Of a stretch of DNA of 64,000 bases, positions 24,215 to 33,064 are shown in pieces. A program made the position numbers and the translations under genes. This DNA comes from an uncultured Oscillospiraceae bacterium (lineage in GTDB: Bacteria; Bacillota; Clostridia; Oscillospirales; Ruminococcaceae). How positions within the stretch are numbered: position 1 is the stretch's first letter; each line of letters opens with the position of its first letter. The stretch lies in NCBI GenBank assembly GCA_934448295.1, contig CAKSEY010000014.1, positions 37,748 through 101,747 of the forward strand. The letters are read 5' to 3'. Under the pieces are notes generated by a model. That model did no database searches, was not told where the DNA came from, and was given only the letters and a program-made list of their open reading frames with translations.

Positions 24215-26860
24215 ATGAAATGGACTGGACTTAACGACCTGCGCGAGAGCTATCTCAGCTTTTTCGAGAGCAAGGGTCATCTTCGCCTGAACAGCTTCCC
24301 GCTGGTTCCCCAGGGCGATAACTCTATCCTGCTTATCAACGCCGGCATGACGCCGCTGAAAAAGTACTTCCAGGGTATCGAGGAGCCTCCGCGCCACCGC
24401 GTTACCACCTGCCAGAAGTGCATCCGCACCCCCGATATTGAGAACGTCGGCAAGACCGCGCGCCACGGCACCTACTTCGAGATGCTCGGCAACTTCTCCT
24501 TCGGCGATTACTTCAAGCACGAAGCCATCGCGTGGGCATGGGAGTACCTCACAAAGGTTCTGGAGATACCGCCGGAGCGCCTGTGGGTCACCATCTACGA
24601 GCAGGACGACGAGGCGGGCGACATCTGGGCTAACGAGGTCGGAGTTCCGCGGGAGCGTATCATCAAGCTCGGCAAGGCTGACAACTTCTGGGAGCACGGA
24701 AGCGGTCCCTGCGGCCCCTGCTCTGAGATACACTACGACCGCGGCGAGAAGTACGGTCACTTTGACCACATCGGTCAGGACAACTTCGAGGAAGTGGGCG
24801 ACTGCGACCGTATCATAGAGATCTGGAACAACGTATTCACCCAGTTCGACAACGACGGTCACGGCAACTACACCCAGCTCAAGACCAAGAACATCGACAC
24901 CGGCATGGGTCTGGAGCGCCTTGCGTGCGTAATGCAGGACGTTGACAACCTGTTCGAGGTAGATACGGTACAGAATATCCTGAAGAAAATAAGCTCCATC
25001 GTCGGCGTGGACTACAAGGCAGACCCCGAAAAGGACGTTTCCCTGAGAGTTATCACCGACCACATCAGGAGCACCACTTTCATGGTAGGCGACGGCGTTC
25101 TTCCCTCCAACGAGGGCAGGGGCTACGTTCTCCGCAGACTGCTGAGAAGAGCCGCAAGACACGGCAGGCTTCTCGGCTGCACAAAGCCGTTCCTGCACGA
25201 CGTATGCGACACCGTTATCAACGAGAACCTTTCCGCTTACCCTGAGCTGGACGAGAAACGCGCCTACATCAAGAAAGTTATCCAGACCGAGGAGGAGAGC
25301 TTCGCCAAGACCATCGACAAAGGCACGGATATCCTTAACGAGATGATAGAGAAGCTGGAGAAGTCCGGCGAAAAGACCCTGCCCGGAGCAGACGTGTTCA
25401 AGCTGCACGACACCTACGGATTCCCGCTCGACCTCACCAAGGAGATACTCCACGAAAAGGGTCTCGAGGCAGACGAGGAGGGCTTCCGCAAGTATATGCA
25501 GGAGCAGAAGGAGACCGCCCGTGCAAACAAGAAGCTCGGCGGCGGCTGGGACAACGCGAAGAACTCCGCGCTTGACTTATTCAAGACCACGTTCGTTGGT
25601 TACACCGACCTAGAGAAGCAGACAAAGCTGCTTGCCATCGTGAAGAACGGCGAACTTGCCGAGCTCTGCGAGGAGGGCGACGACGTTTCCGTGATTCTGG
25701 AGGAAACTCCGTTCTATGCGGAAATGGGCGGTCAGGTCGGCGACTGCGGAACCGTAGTTTCCGGCGACAACGTGATCGAGATAACCAACACCCAGAAGCT
25801 CACCAACGGCGCGTTCATCTCCAACGGTAAGGTGGTAAGCGGCGGCTTTGCAGCCGGCGAGACCGTCACCGCAAAGGTAGATACCGAGAAGCGTGCGGCT
25901 ACTCAGCGCAACCACACCTGCGCACATATCCTCCAGGCGGCTCTGAGGAGCGTGCTCGGCGACCATGTACATCAGGCGGGTTCCTATGTCGATCCGTATC
26001 AGTGCCGTTTCGACTTCAGCCATTTCAGCGCGGTAACGCCCGAGGAGCTGGCAAAAGTCGAGGAGTATGTAAACAAGGTCATCATGGAGGCCGTTCCGGT
26101 AGTCACCGAGGAACTCCCCATCGAGGAAGCGAAGAAGAAGGGCGCGATGGCGCTGTTCGGCGAGAAGTACGGCGACGTTGTCCGCGTGGTTTCCGTGGGC
26201 GATTATTCCACCGAGTTCTGCGGCGGCACACACCTTAAGAATTCCTCAGAGGCCGGTCTGTTCAAGATAGTATCCGAGAGCTCCGTAGCAAGCGGCGTAA
26301 GACGTATCGAAGCCGTGACCGGCATGAACGTGCTGAACCTGCTGAACTCCATGAAGGAGACCCTGGCGAAGTCCTGCGATATCCTGAAGATATCCAACCA
26401 GAACGAGCTTATCCACCGCTGCGAGGGTGTGATGAACGAGCTCCGCGAGAAGGACAAGAAGATAGAGAGCATGGCTCAGGCTGCGGCTAACGCACAGCTC
26501 GGCGACCTGGGCGCAGGCTGCCCCGAGGTAAACGGCGTGAAGATAGTCACCGCCGCGCTGGAGGGCACCGGCGCCGACGGTCTCCGCAAGATAGGCGATT
26601 CGCTGGCGGACAAGTTCGACTGCTTCGTTGCAGTGCTTGCAGGCACCGCAGACGGCAAGAGCAGCATTCTCTGCAAGTGCTCCAAGAGCGCTGTGGCAAA
26701 GGGCGCGAACGCCGGGACTCTCGTCCGCGAGATAGCGGCGGTAGCAGGCGGCAAGGGCGGCGGAAAGCCCGACCAGGCTATGGCGGGAATCCCGGACGCT
26801 TCCAGGATAAAGGACGCGCTGGCTGCTGCGGCTGACATCGCTGCGAAGTATATCAAGTAA
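24215..26860 (+). CDS. alaS: Alanyl-tRNA synthetase
   Basis: An 881-residue AlaRS that charges tRNA-Ala. The N-terminal catalytic part has SFFESKGHLRLNSFPLVP, NAGMTPLKKYF and class II motifs. The editing domain shows HTCAHILQAALRSVLG (HxxxH) and FCGGTHL. The C-terminal DHHA1-type domain has GGKGGGKPDQAMAG. Length and domain order are normal. Expressed from its own promoter with a terminator-like hairpin behind it. Confidence 0.98.
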   Translation: MKWTGLNDLRESYLSFFESKGHLRLNSFPLVPQGDNSILLINAGMTPLKKYFQGIEEPPRHRVTTCQKCIRTPDIENVGKTARHGTYFEMLGNFSFGDYFKHEAIAWAWEYLTKVLEIPPERLWVTIYEQDDEAGDIWANEVGVPRERIIKLGKADNFWEHGSGPCGPCSEIHYDRGEKYGHFDHIGQDNFEEVGDCDRIIEIWNNVFTQFDNDGHGNYTQLKTKNIDTGMGLERLACVMQDVDNLFEVDTVQNILKKISSIVGVDYKADPEKDVSLRVITDHIRSTTFMVGDGVLPSNEGRGYVLRRLLRRAARHGRLLGCTKPFLHDVCDTVINENLSAYPELDEKRAYIKKVIQTEEESFAKTIDKGTDILNEMIEKLEKSGEKTLPGADVFKLHDTYGFPLDLTKEILHEKGLEADEEGFRKYMQEQKETARANKKLGGGWDNAKNSALDLFKTTFVGYTDLEKQTKLLAIVKNGELAELCEEGDDVSVILEETPFYAEMGGQVGDCGTVVSGDNVIEITNTQKLTNGAFISNGKVVSGGFAAGETVTAKVDTEKRAATQRNHTCAHILQAALRSVLGDHVHQAGSYVDPYQCRFDFSHFSAVTPEELAKVEEYVNKVIMEAVPVVTEELPIEEAKKKGAMALFGEKYGDVVRVVSVGDYSTEFCGGTHLKNSSEAGLFKIVSESSVASGVRRIEAVTGMNVLNLLNSMKETLAKSCDILKISNQNELIHRCEGVMNELREKDKKIESMAQAAANAQLGDLGAGCPEVNGVKIVTAALEGTGADGLRKIGDSLADKFDCFVAVLAGTADGKSSILCKCSKSAVAKGANAGTLVREIAAVAGGKGGGKPDQAMAGIPDASRIKDALAAAADIAAKYIK

Positions 26861-26906
26861 TTTGCTGACTGCGGGGCAGTTTCCCCCGGTCTTAAAATCT
26901 AGGGTG

Positions 26907-26947
26907 AAATGTCGTTTTCCTTGGTTTTCAGGGGAAACGGCATTTTG
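26907..26947 (+). terminator. alaS terminator
   Basis: AAATG-t-CGTTTTCC pairs with GGGGAAACG-g-CATTT. The U-tract is short but the stem is long. Confidence 0.7.
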
Positions 26948-26984
26948 GTAATACTGGAATGTAAATTTGTTGTTAATATAGGCT

Positions 26985-27035
26985 CCTGCGAAAGGGCTTC
27001 TATGTGAACCTTTCCCTAAAAAAGCTCACCGCAGG
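26985..27035 (+). other. Two-stem structured segment before the HIT gene
   Basis: CCTGCG at 26985-26990 pairs with CGCAGG at 27030-27035. Inside, GAAAGG (26990-26995) pairs with CCTTTC (27009-27014), leaving a purine-rich junction AAAAAAGCTCAC. It could be a leader element of the HIT-holA operon. No known riboswitch was recognised. Confidence 0.4.
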
Positions 27036-27098
27036 TGCACAAAAAATAATGCAACCTTTTATCCACAAATCAAGTTTTAATAACAGGAGGAACACAAA

Positions 27099-27440
27099 AT
27101 GAACGACTGCTTATTCTGCAAAATTATCGCCGGGGAGATCCCCTCAACAAAGGTTTACGAGGACGACCAGGTGCTTGCTTTCCGCGATATAGCGCCTATG
27201 GCTCCCACCCATATTCTTGTTATCCCCAAGACGCACATCGCGGGAGTTGACGAGATAACCCCCGAAAACAGCGCGATAGTTTCCCATATTTTCGAGATAA
27301 TCCCGATAATCGCTAAGGAAGAGGGACTGACGGGCGGCTACCGCGTAGTCAGCAATATCGGCGCGGACGGCGGACAGACCGTGCGCCACCTGCACTTCCA
27401 CATTCTCGGCGGCAGGAAGCTCGCCACCGAAATGGCATAA
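27099..27440 (+). CDS. HIT-family protein (HinT-like)
   Basis: A 113-residue histidine-triad hydrolase of the HinT branch. The N-terminus CLFCKIIAGEIPSTKVYED, AFRDIAPMAPTHILVIPKTH and the active-site triad HLHFHILGGR near residue 98 are all present. HinT enzymes remove AMP from phosphoramidates. AGGAGG precedes the start. The stop overlaps the holA ATG by one base, so the two genes are coupled. Confidence 0.95.
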   Translation: MNDCLFCKIIAGEIPSTKVYEDDQVLAFRDIAPMAPTHILVIPKTHIAGVDEITPENSAIVSHIFEIIPIIAKEEGLTGGYRVVSNIGADGGQTVRHLHFHILGGRKLATEMA

Positions 27441-28498
27441 TGGCTAAGGAGACATTCACCCTCACGCCGGAGACCCGGCTCAGCGCCGAGCTCAAGGCGG
27501 GGAAGCTCCGCAGGGCGTATTTTTTGTACGGCGAGGAGGTTTTCCTCACCGGGGTTTACGCTGAGAGAATAGCGAAGCTTGCCGGGGCGGATACCGGGGA
27601 CGGGCTGAATCTGCTGAAACTGCGCGGCGCTCCGGACGTGGAGGCGCTGTCCGATTTCGCGGAAAGCATGCCGTTTTTCGCGGAGTGCAAGTGCGTCCGC
27701 ATAACGGATATCGACGCGGAAGCCCTCGACAACGACCAGTCCAAGCGGCTCATTTCGCTGATAGAGCAGCTCCCGGACACCACCGTGCTGGTCGTCGCCA
27801 TGACCGGCGTTGAGGTGGACGACAAGAAGCCCAAGGCTAAGACCAAGAAGCTGATACAGACCATCGAGAAGTGCGGCGCAGTCTGCCGCTTCTCGTTCCT
27901 GCCGGTGGAAAAGACCGCCGCGATGGCGGTGAAGAAAGCCGCAAAGAGCGGCTGCACCCTCTCGCCGGAGAACGCGCGGCACCTTTCTGAGCTTTGCGGC
28001 AGGAGCCTCACGCTGATACAGAACGAGGTGGAGAAGCTGTGCAGCTTCCAGCAGAGCGGCGAGATAACCCGGGAGGCGATAGACTCCCTCACGCCGCGCA
28101 TGATAGACGCAAGCACGTTCGCGCTTGCTGACCTTATCCTCGCGCGAAAGACCGCCGGGGCTCTGCGGCTGATGGACGACCTGTTCACCCAGCAGACCGA
28201 TCCGGTGATAATACTGTCCTCTCTGTCGGGTGCGTTCGTGGACTACTACCGGGCGAAGCTCGCGATAAAGGCGGGAAAGCCCCCGCGCACGGCTTCGAAG
28301 GAGTTCCAGTATTTCGGCGGCAGGGCGTACTATTTCGAGCAGACGTTCACCCCGGCGCGGCGCGTCTCCGAGGATTACATCAAAACCTGCCTGGAGGTGC
28401 TTTTCCGCACGAATCTCCTGCTGAACTCCTCAAAGATGAACCGTCAGACCCTGTTGGAGCGCGCGGTCATTGAGATGACCTCCGCCAGCCAGAGGTGA
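27440..28498 (+). CDS. holA: DNA polymerase III delta subunit
   Basis: A 352-residue clamp-loader subunit of the HolA family. LRRAYFLYGEEVFLTGVYAERI matches the N-terminal FLYGEE signature, followed by the LNLLKLRGAPDVEALSDFAESMPFF segment typical of delta. It lacks a functional P-loop, as in the family. With the other clamp-loader subunits it opens the beta clamp onto DNA. It starts at TAATG overlapping the HIT gene and is followed at once by the RNase M5-like gene. Confidence 0.93.
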   Translation: MAKETFTLTPETRLSAELKAGKLRRAYFLYGEEVFLTGVYAERIAKLAGADTGDGLNLLKLRGAPDVEALSDFAESMPFFAECKCVRITDIDAEALDNDQSKRLISLIEQLPDTTVLVVAMTGVEVDDKKPKAKTKKLIQTIEKCGAVCRFSFLPVEKTAAMAVKKAAKSGCTLSPENARHLSELCGRSLTLIQNEVEKLCSFQQSGEITREAIDSLTPRMIDASTFALADLILARKTAGALRLMDDLFTQQTDPVIILSSLSGAFVDYYRAKLAIKAGKPPRTASKEFQYFGGRAYYFEQTFTPARRVSEDYIKTCLEVLFRTNLLLNSSKMNRQTLLERAVIEMTSASQR

Positions 28499-28500
28499 GT

Positions 28501-29115
28501 ATGTTAAGGATAAAACAGGCAATAATAACGGAGGGCAGGTACGACAAGATACGGCTCTCCAACATCGTGGACGCGGTGATTATCTGCACCAACGGCTTTT
28601 CCATCTACAAGGATAAGGAGAAGCAGGAGCTTATAAAGGCGCTGGCGGCAAAAACGGGCATAATCATTCTCACGGACAGCGACAGCGCGGGGTTCCAGAT
28701 ACGCTCGTTCCTGCGCAGCGTCGTGAAGCAGGGGGAGGTGCTCAACGCCGTCACTCCGGATATTTACGGCAAGGAGCGCCGCAAGGCTCAGCCCTCGAAG
28801 CAGGGGAAGCTCGGCGTTGAGGGCATACCGGACGAGCTTCTTATAGAGGCTTTAAAGCGCGCCGGGGCGGTAGTCGATGGGGAGCCCGCAGTACCCCGGG
28901 GGGAGCCGCTGACCCGCGCCGATTTAATGGAGCTGGGGCTCATCGGCGGGGAGAATTCCGCAGAAATGCGGCGGGAATTACAGCGGCGGCTGGGGCTTCC
29001 GGAGCTTCTTTCAGTGAAACTCCTGCTGGAGGTCGCCAACAGGATGTTCTCCCGGGAGGAGTTCATAAAAACCGCCGGGGAATGCGGCATTACACTTATT
29101 GAAGATACGGATTGA
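28501..29115 (+). CDS. TOPRIM-domain RNase M5-like protein (DUF4093)
   Basis: A 204-residue protein with an N-terminal TOPRIM fold: AIITEGRYDKIRLSNIVDAVIICTNGFSIYKD supplies the E-G pair and IIILTDSDSAGFQIRSFLR the D-x-D. The C-terminal part (EGIPDELLIEALKRAG) resembles DUF4093. RNase M5 (rnmV) matures 5S rRNA; this protein is related but may be the paralogous group, so no symbol is given. I chose ATG 28501, whose site AGAGGTGA overlaps the holA stop; a GTG at 28495 is less likely. Confidence 0.82.
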   Translation: MLRIKQAIITEGRYDKIRLSNIVDAVIICTNGFSIYKDKEKQELIKALAAKTGIIILTDSDSAGFQIRSFLRSVVKQGEVLNAVTPDIYGKERRKAQPSKQGKLGVEGIPDELLIEALKRAGAVVDGEPAVPRGEPLTRADLMELGLIGGENSAEMRRELQRRLGLPELLSVKLLLEVANRMFSREEFIKTAGECGITLIEDTD

Positions 29116-29133
29116 TACGACAGGGGAGAGTAT

Positions 29134-30564
29134 ATGGTTTTTTCCAGTCTGACTTTTTTGTTTGCGTTTCTACCGATAACGCTGATACTATACTACCTCG
29201 TGCCGCAGAAGGCAAAGAACGTTGTGATACTCGTCAGCGGACTTGTTTTCTACGCATGGGGCGAGCCCGTCTATGTGCTGGTGATGATACTTTCAACGTT
29301 CATCGACTACACGGCGGGGCGGGTCATTCACGCGAATGACAAAAAGCCGAAGGTGCGCACGGCGGCGCTTATCGTGTCGCTGTGCATGAACATCGGGCTT
29401 CTGGGGACGTTCAAGTACCTCGGGTTCATCATCGAGTCGCTGAACGCGGCTTTCGGGCTTGCAATACCCAACCCGAACCTGCCGCTTCCCATCGGGATAA
29501 GCTTCTTCACGTTCCAGTCCATGAGCTACACCATCGACCTCTACCGCCGGCAGATAAAGGTACAGAAGAACCCGGCAAGCTTCATGGCGTTCGTTACGCT
29601 GTTCCCGCAGATAGTGGCGGGCCCCATCGTGCGCTATGAGGATATCCAGAACGAGATAGACAGCCGCACCATCACCGAAAAGATGGTCGGGGACGGTATC
29701 TCGCGCTTCATCGTGGGTCTGGGCAAGAAGGTGCTTATCGCGAACAACATAGGTCTGCTGTGGACTGAGATAAAGGCGCTGGATTACGGCAGTATCTCGG
29801 CGGTGACGGCATGGCTCGGGATACTCGCGTTCACGTTCCAGATATACTTTGATTTCAGCGGCTATTCGGATATGGCTATCGGTCTCGGCAAGATGATGGG
29901 ATTCACCTTCCCGGAGAATTTCAACTATCCGTATATGAGCCACAGCGTTGCGGAGTTCTGGCGGCGCTGGCACATCACCCTGGGCGACTGGTTCAAGAGC
30001 TACATCTACTTTCCCATGGGAGGTAGCCGCAAGGGGCTTCCCCGCACAATAATCAACCTTTTGGTGGTGTGGACGATAACCGGTATCTGGCACGGCGCAA
30101 GCTGGAATTTCATGCTGTGGGGAACCTATTTCGGTATACTCATAGTTATAGAGCGGCTGTTCCTCGGGAAAGTGCTGGAGAAGATACCCGCGTTCTTCAG
30201 CTGGCTGTACACCTTTGTCATGGTGGTGTTCGGCTGGGTGCTGTTCGACGCTGTGGCTCCGGGCACGGTGGGCTTCGGTGACGTGTTCTCGCAGGTGTGG
30301 ACGTATATCTCGGCGATGTTCGGCGGAAACGGAGCATTCATGGACAACGCCGCGACCAACTATATCGTGAACTATGGGCTTATTTTTGCGATATGCATTT
30401 TCGGAAGCTCCGACGTGCTCAAGACCATCACGGAGTATATCCGCAAAAAGGCGCCGGTATGGGTCCAGTATGGGTTCCCGGTGGTGAACACGGTCATAAT
30501 GCTGGCTTCCATCGCGTACCTTTCCACCGCGACCTACAATCCGTTCCTGTACTTTAACTTCTAA
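29134..30564 (+). CDS. MBOAT-family membrane O-acyltransferase (AlgI/DltB-like)
   Basis: A 476-residue polytopic membrane protein of the MBOAT family. IGISFFTFQSMSYTIDLYRR, ISFDFSGYSDMAIGLGKMMGF-type sequence, EFWRRWHITLGDWFKSYIYFPMGGSRKG and the invariant histidine in TGIWHGASWNF are diagnostic. Such proteins pass acetyl groups across the membrane for O-acetylation of exopolysaccharide or wall polymers. The next gene encodes a DHHW partner, the usual two-gene AlgI/AlgJ-like arrangement. Confidence 0.95.
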   Translation: MVFSSLTFLFAFLPITLILYYLVPQKAKNVVILVSGLVFYAWGEPVYVLVMILSTFIDYTAGRVIHANDKKPKVRTAALIVSLCMNIGLLGTFKYLGFIIESLNAAFGLAIPNPNLPLPIGISFFTFQSMSYTIDLYRRQIKVQKNPASFMAFVTLFPQIVAGPIVRYEDIQNEIDSRTITEKMVGDGISRFIVGLGKKVLIANNIGLLWTEIKALDYGSISAVTAWLGILAFTFQIYFDFSGYSDMAIGLGKMMGFTFPENFNYPYMSHSVAEFWRRWHITLGDWFKSYIYFPMGGSRKGLPRTIINLLVVWTITGIWHGASWNFMLWGTYFGILIVIERLFLGKVLEKIPAFFSWLYTFVMVVFGWVLFDAVAPGTVGFGDVFSQVWTYISAMFGGNGAFMDNAATNYIVNYGLIFAICIFGSSDVLKTITEYIRKKAPVWVQYGFPVVNTVIMLASIAYLSTATYNPFLYFNF

Positions 30565-30576
30565 GGAGGGAGAACA

Positions 30577-31806
30577 ATGGCAGACCAAAAGAAAAAGGGC
30601 TTCAGAATGACTCCGGCGAAGCTGATGATAGCGCTGTTCTCCGTGGTAACGCTGTCGATACCGATAGCCACCGCAGTCCTCCCGAAGCAGGAGCGCAGCG
30701 AGAACGAGAACCGCAGCCTTGCGAAGTTCCCCGACCTTGTGAACCACACGAAGATGGACAAGGCGGAGAACCTCGCGGACGTGCTGGACGCTATCCGCTG
30801 GGACTTCATCACCACCCGCACCGAGGATAGCTGGATGGACAAGGTGGAGACGTATTTCTCCGACCATCTGGTCGGGCGCGAGGAATGGGTACGCGCCAAG
30901 AACGAGATGGAGACCCTCGCAGGGAAGAAGGAGATAAACGGCGTTTACACCCTGGACAACCAGATGATACAGGTGTTCAAGGACTACGACGAGGAAACGG
31001 TGAACGCCAGTCTCAACGCGATGAACCGTTTCGCGGAGGCTCACCCGGATATGCAGTGCAGCCTTATGCTGGCGCCCACGGCGCAGGAGATATTCAGCGC
31101 GAAAATGCCGTCCTACGGCGGGTACCTCAGCGAAAAGACATTCATAGACGACTGCTACAAGAAGATGCAGGGGATCACCACGATAGACAGCCTGAGCTTC
31201 CTGAGCGGACATTCCTCGGACTATGTGTTTTACCGCACCGACCACCACTGGACGAGCCTCGGGGCGTACTACGCGTACTGCGCGGCGGCAAAAACGCTGG
31301 GTTACAGCGCGTACAGCCTTGACAGCTTCAACATTGAGACGGCGAGCAGCTCCTTCCGGGGGACGCTGTACTCAAAGACGCTGGACAACTCCATCACCCC
31401 GGACAGCATAGATTACTACCACCTTGCCTCCGGCGAGCCGAAGGTGAAGATGACGGTGTTCGACGGCACAAAGACCACGGAGTACGACAGCCTGTACGTC
31501 CGCAGCTTCCTTGACGTGAAGGACAAATACTCCAGCTTCACTGGAAGCAACTCGCCGATAGTCACCATCGAAACGGACGTTGACAACGGCAGGAACCTCC
31601 TGCTGGTAAAGGACAGCTACGCGCACAGCCTTGCGCCGTTCCTCTCGAAGCATTACAGCAAGATAACCATGGTGGATATGCGGTACATCAACACGGACCT
31701 TAACCGCTTCATCGACCTCGGCGAGTATCAGCAGACCATGTTCATGTTCAACGCGGTAACGTTCAGTTCGGATATGGATCTTAAGAAGATACTGTTTACA
31801 AAGTGA
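30577..31806 (+). CDS. DHHW/AlgJ-like extracytoplasmic protein
   Basis: A 409-residue protein with one N-terminal membrane anchor (residues 15-36) and an extracytoplasmic domain. FYRTDHHWTSLGAYYAYCA carries the DHHW motif, and LLVKDSYAHSLAPFL provides the serine-box-like DSYA. These are the marks of DHHW/AlgJ proteins that act with MBOAT partners in O-acetylation of surface polysaccharide. It follows the MBOAT gene by 12 bp with AAGGAGG and ends before a terminator. Confidence 0.9.
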   Translation: MADQKKKGFRMTPAKLMIALFSVVTLSIPIATAVLPKQERSENENRSLAKFPDLVNHTKMDKAENLADVLDAIRWDFITTRTEDSWMDKVETYFSDHLVGREEWVRAKNEMETLAGKKEINGVYTLDNQMIQVFKDYDEETVNASLNAMNRFAEAHPDMQCSLMLAPTAQEIFSAKMPSYGGYLSEKTFIDDCYKKMQGITTIDSLSFLSGHSSDYVFYRTDHHWTSLGAYYAYCAAAKTLGYSAYSLDSFNIETASSSFRGTLYSKTLDNSITPDSIDYYHLASGEPKVKMTVFDGTKTTEYDSLYVRSFLDVKDKYSSFTGSNSPIVTIETDVDNGRNLLLVKDSYAHSLAPFLSKHYSKITMVDMRYINTDLNRFIDLGEYQQTMFMFNAVTFSSDMDLKKILFTK

Positions 31807-31865
31807 AACACATCAAAAAATGAGAGCCGACAGACTGCCTCACATAGGAATTAAATAACTTTGAA

Positions 31866-31908
31866 AAATATCGGCATAGCTGGTAAATCCAGCCATGCCG
31901 ATATTTTC
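31866..31908. terminator. Terminator after the MBOAT/DHHW operon
   Basis: AAATATCGGCAT-a-GCTGG and CCAGC-c-ATGCCGATATTTT form an 18-bp stem with an A-tract before and T-tract after. Confidence 0.9.
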
Positions 31909-31910
31909 TG

Positions 31911-32240
31911 TTCTTCAAACAGTTCAACTGCTGCGATGAAGTTCCAATGAATTAGAACGGTCTGCTTTTTTGTCCTTGTACCAGGCACTTTTTCCGGTGT
32001 GAATACATCGATGCGCTTTACTAGATTACGGATTATTTAAGCGTCCAGCTCTTTGACTTCCGTGTACTTTTTGACCTGTGCAAGGAATGAATCGACATTG
32101 ATACGCTGTCCTTTAGCCGCTGCGATAGTCTTACGCAAAACAGCAACTTGTTCCTCAAAGTCGTTCTGCTCTCGCTCATAGTTAGCGGTCATTTTTGCAA
32201 AACGGCAATCACTGATTTTACCATCGCACATATTATCATG
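31911..32240 (-). pseudogene. C-terminal relic of a large serine recombinase (DUF4368)
   Basis: Translating the minus strand gives CDGKISDCRFAKMTANYEREQ, then VDSFLAQVKKYTEVKELDA, a TAA stop, and in the same frame IIRNLVKRIDVFTPEKV and LIHWNFIAAVELFEEQK. This is the C-terminal end of DUF4368-type serine recombinases of conjugative and mobilisable elements, with a nonsense codon and no catalytic domain. It points to an element formerly inserted here. Confidence 0.75.
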
Positions 32241-32308
32241 TATATTAACGCGCCATTAAGCAGAATCGCAATAAGAAACAGCCAGAACTCAGCTAATTCA
32301 AATCTCCC

Positions 32309-33040
32309 TCACCGGACGTCATAATAGAATTTGTCCGCCGCTTCCCTGTCTGTGCCAGTGAAGATCCGCTTGGTGAGCTTGCGGTTCTTTATAAGGTACC
32401 AATCTCCGAATTCATCGAACTTCCGGCTGGAGGTTATTATGTACGCTTTTTTCAGGGTCGCATATTTCTGCCCTCTGCTCACCCCGAGTCTGTTCAGCCT
32501 TATTGCAAAATCAAGGTCTTCAACGCTGACAAGGCTTTCGTCAAATCCGCCTATTGCGTCAAAGTCCGCTTTATAAAACCAGAACATTCCTCCGGACAGC
32601 GCAGTTTTATTCTTTATCATAGCCGGGGCTAAGTTGGCGGCGACATACATGGCGGAAAAGGCAATACCAATGGACATTCTGTCGAATCTGGACACGGCTC
32701 CGCCGCCGACATATTTCCCGCATTCAAGCATTCGCCGTATCTCCAGCAGCGAATTGTCGGTCATGCAGCTATCCGCGTCTATCGTAACAATAATTTTCCC
32801 CCCGGCAGAATTAACGCCGTGGTTCCTGATCGCGCTGATGGATCTGTCCTCGTTCTCCAGGATGTCAGCGCCGTGCTGCCTTGCTATTTCAGCGGTTCTG
32901 TCGGTGCAGCGGTTGGCGACAACGATGATCTCGGTGCTGAGAGGTTTCACCCTTTCAGCGGCGCTCTGAATTGCGTTCAGGCACTTTCCGATATACTTTT
33001 CTTCATTGTGGGCGGGGATTATAACTGAAAAATCATACAT
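32309..33040 (-). CDS. GT2-family glycosyltransferase
   Basis: A 243-residue soluble GT-A enzyme. FSVIIPAHNEEKYIGKCLNAI, IIVVANRCTDRTAEIA, GKIIVTIDADSCM (DXD) and LSGGMFWFYKADFDAIGGFDE with VEDLDFAIRL (ED motif) are standard GT2 features. There is no membrane segment. GAGG lies before the start. It probably shares a transcript with the uncharacterised gene upstream (24-bp gap). The acceptor is unknown. Confidence 0.9.
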   Translation of the reverse strand: MYDFSVIIPAHNEEKYIGKCLNAIQSAAERVKPLSTEIIVVANRCTDRTAEIARQHGADILENEDRSISAIRNHGVNSAGGKIIVTIDADSCMTDNSLLEIRRMLECGKYVGGGAVSRFDRMSIGIAFSAMYVAANLAPAMIKNKTALSGGMFWFYKADFDAIGGFDESLVSVEDLDFAIRLNRLGVSRGQKYATLKKAYIITSSRKFDEFGDWYLIKNRKLTKRIFTGTDREAADKFYYDVR

Positions 33041-33064
33041 GACCGTTACCTCATTCTCATTGCG

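Noticed and set aside
29293..31248. 651-codon open frame antisense to the MBOAT/DHHW pair
   Set aside because: His/Arg-rich mirror frame spanning two real genes.
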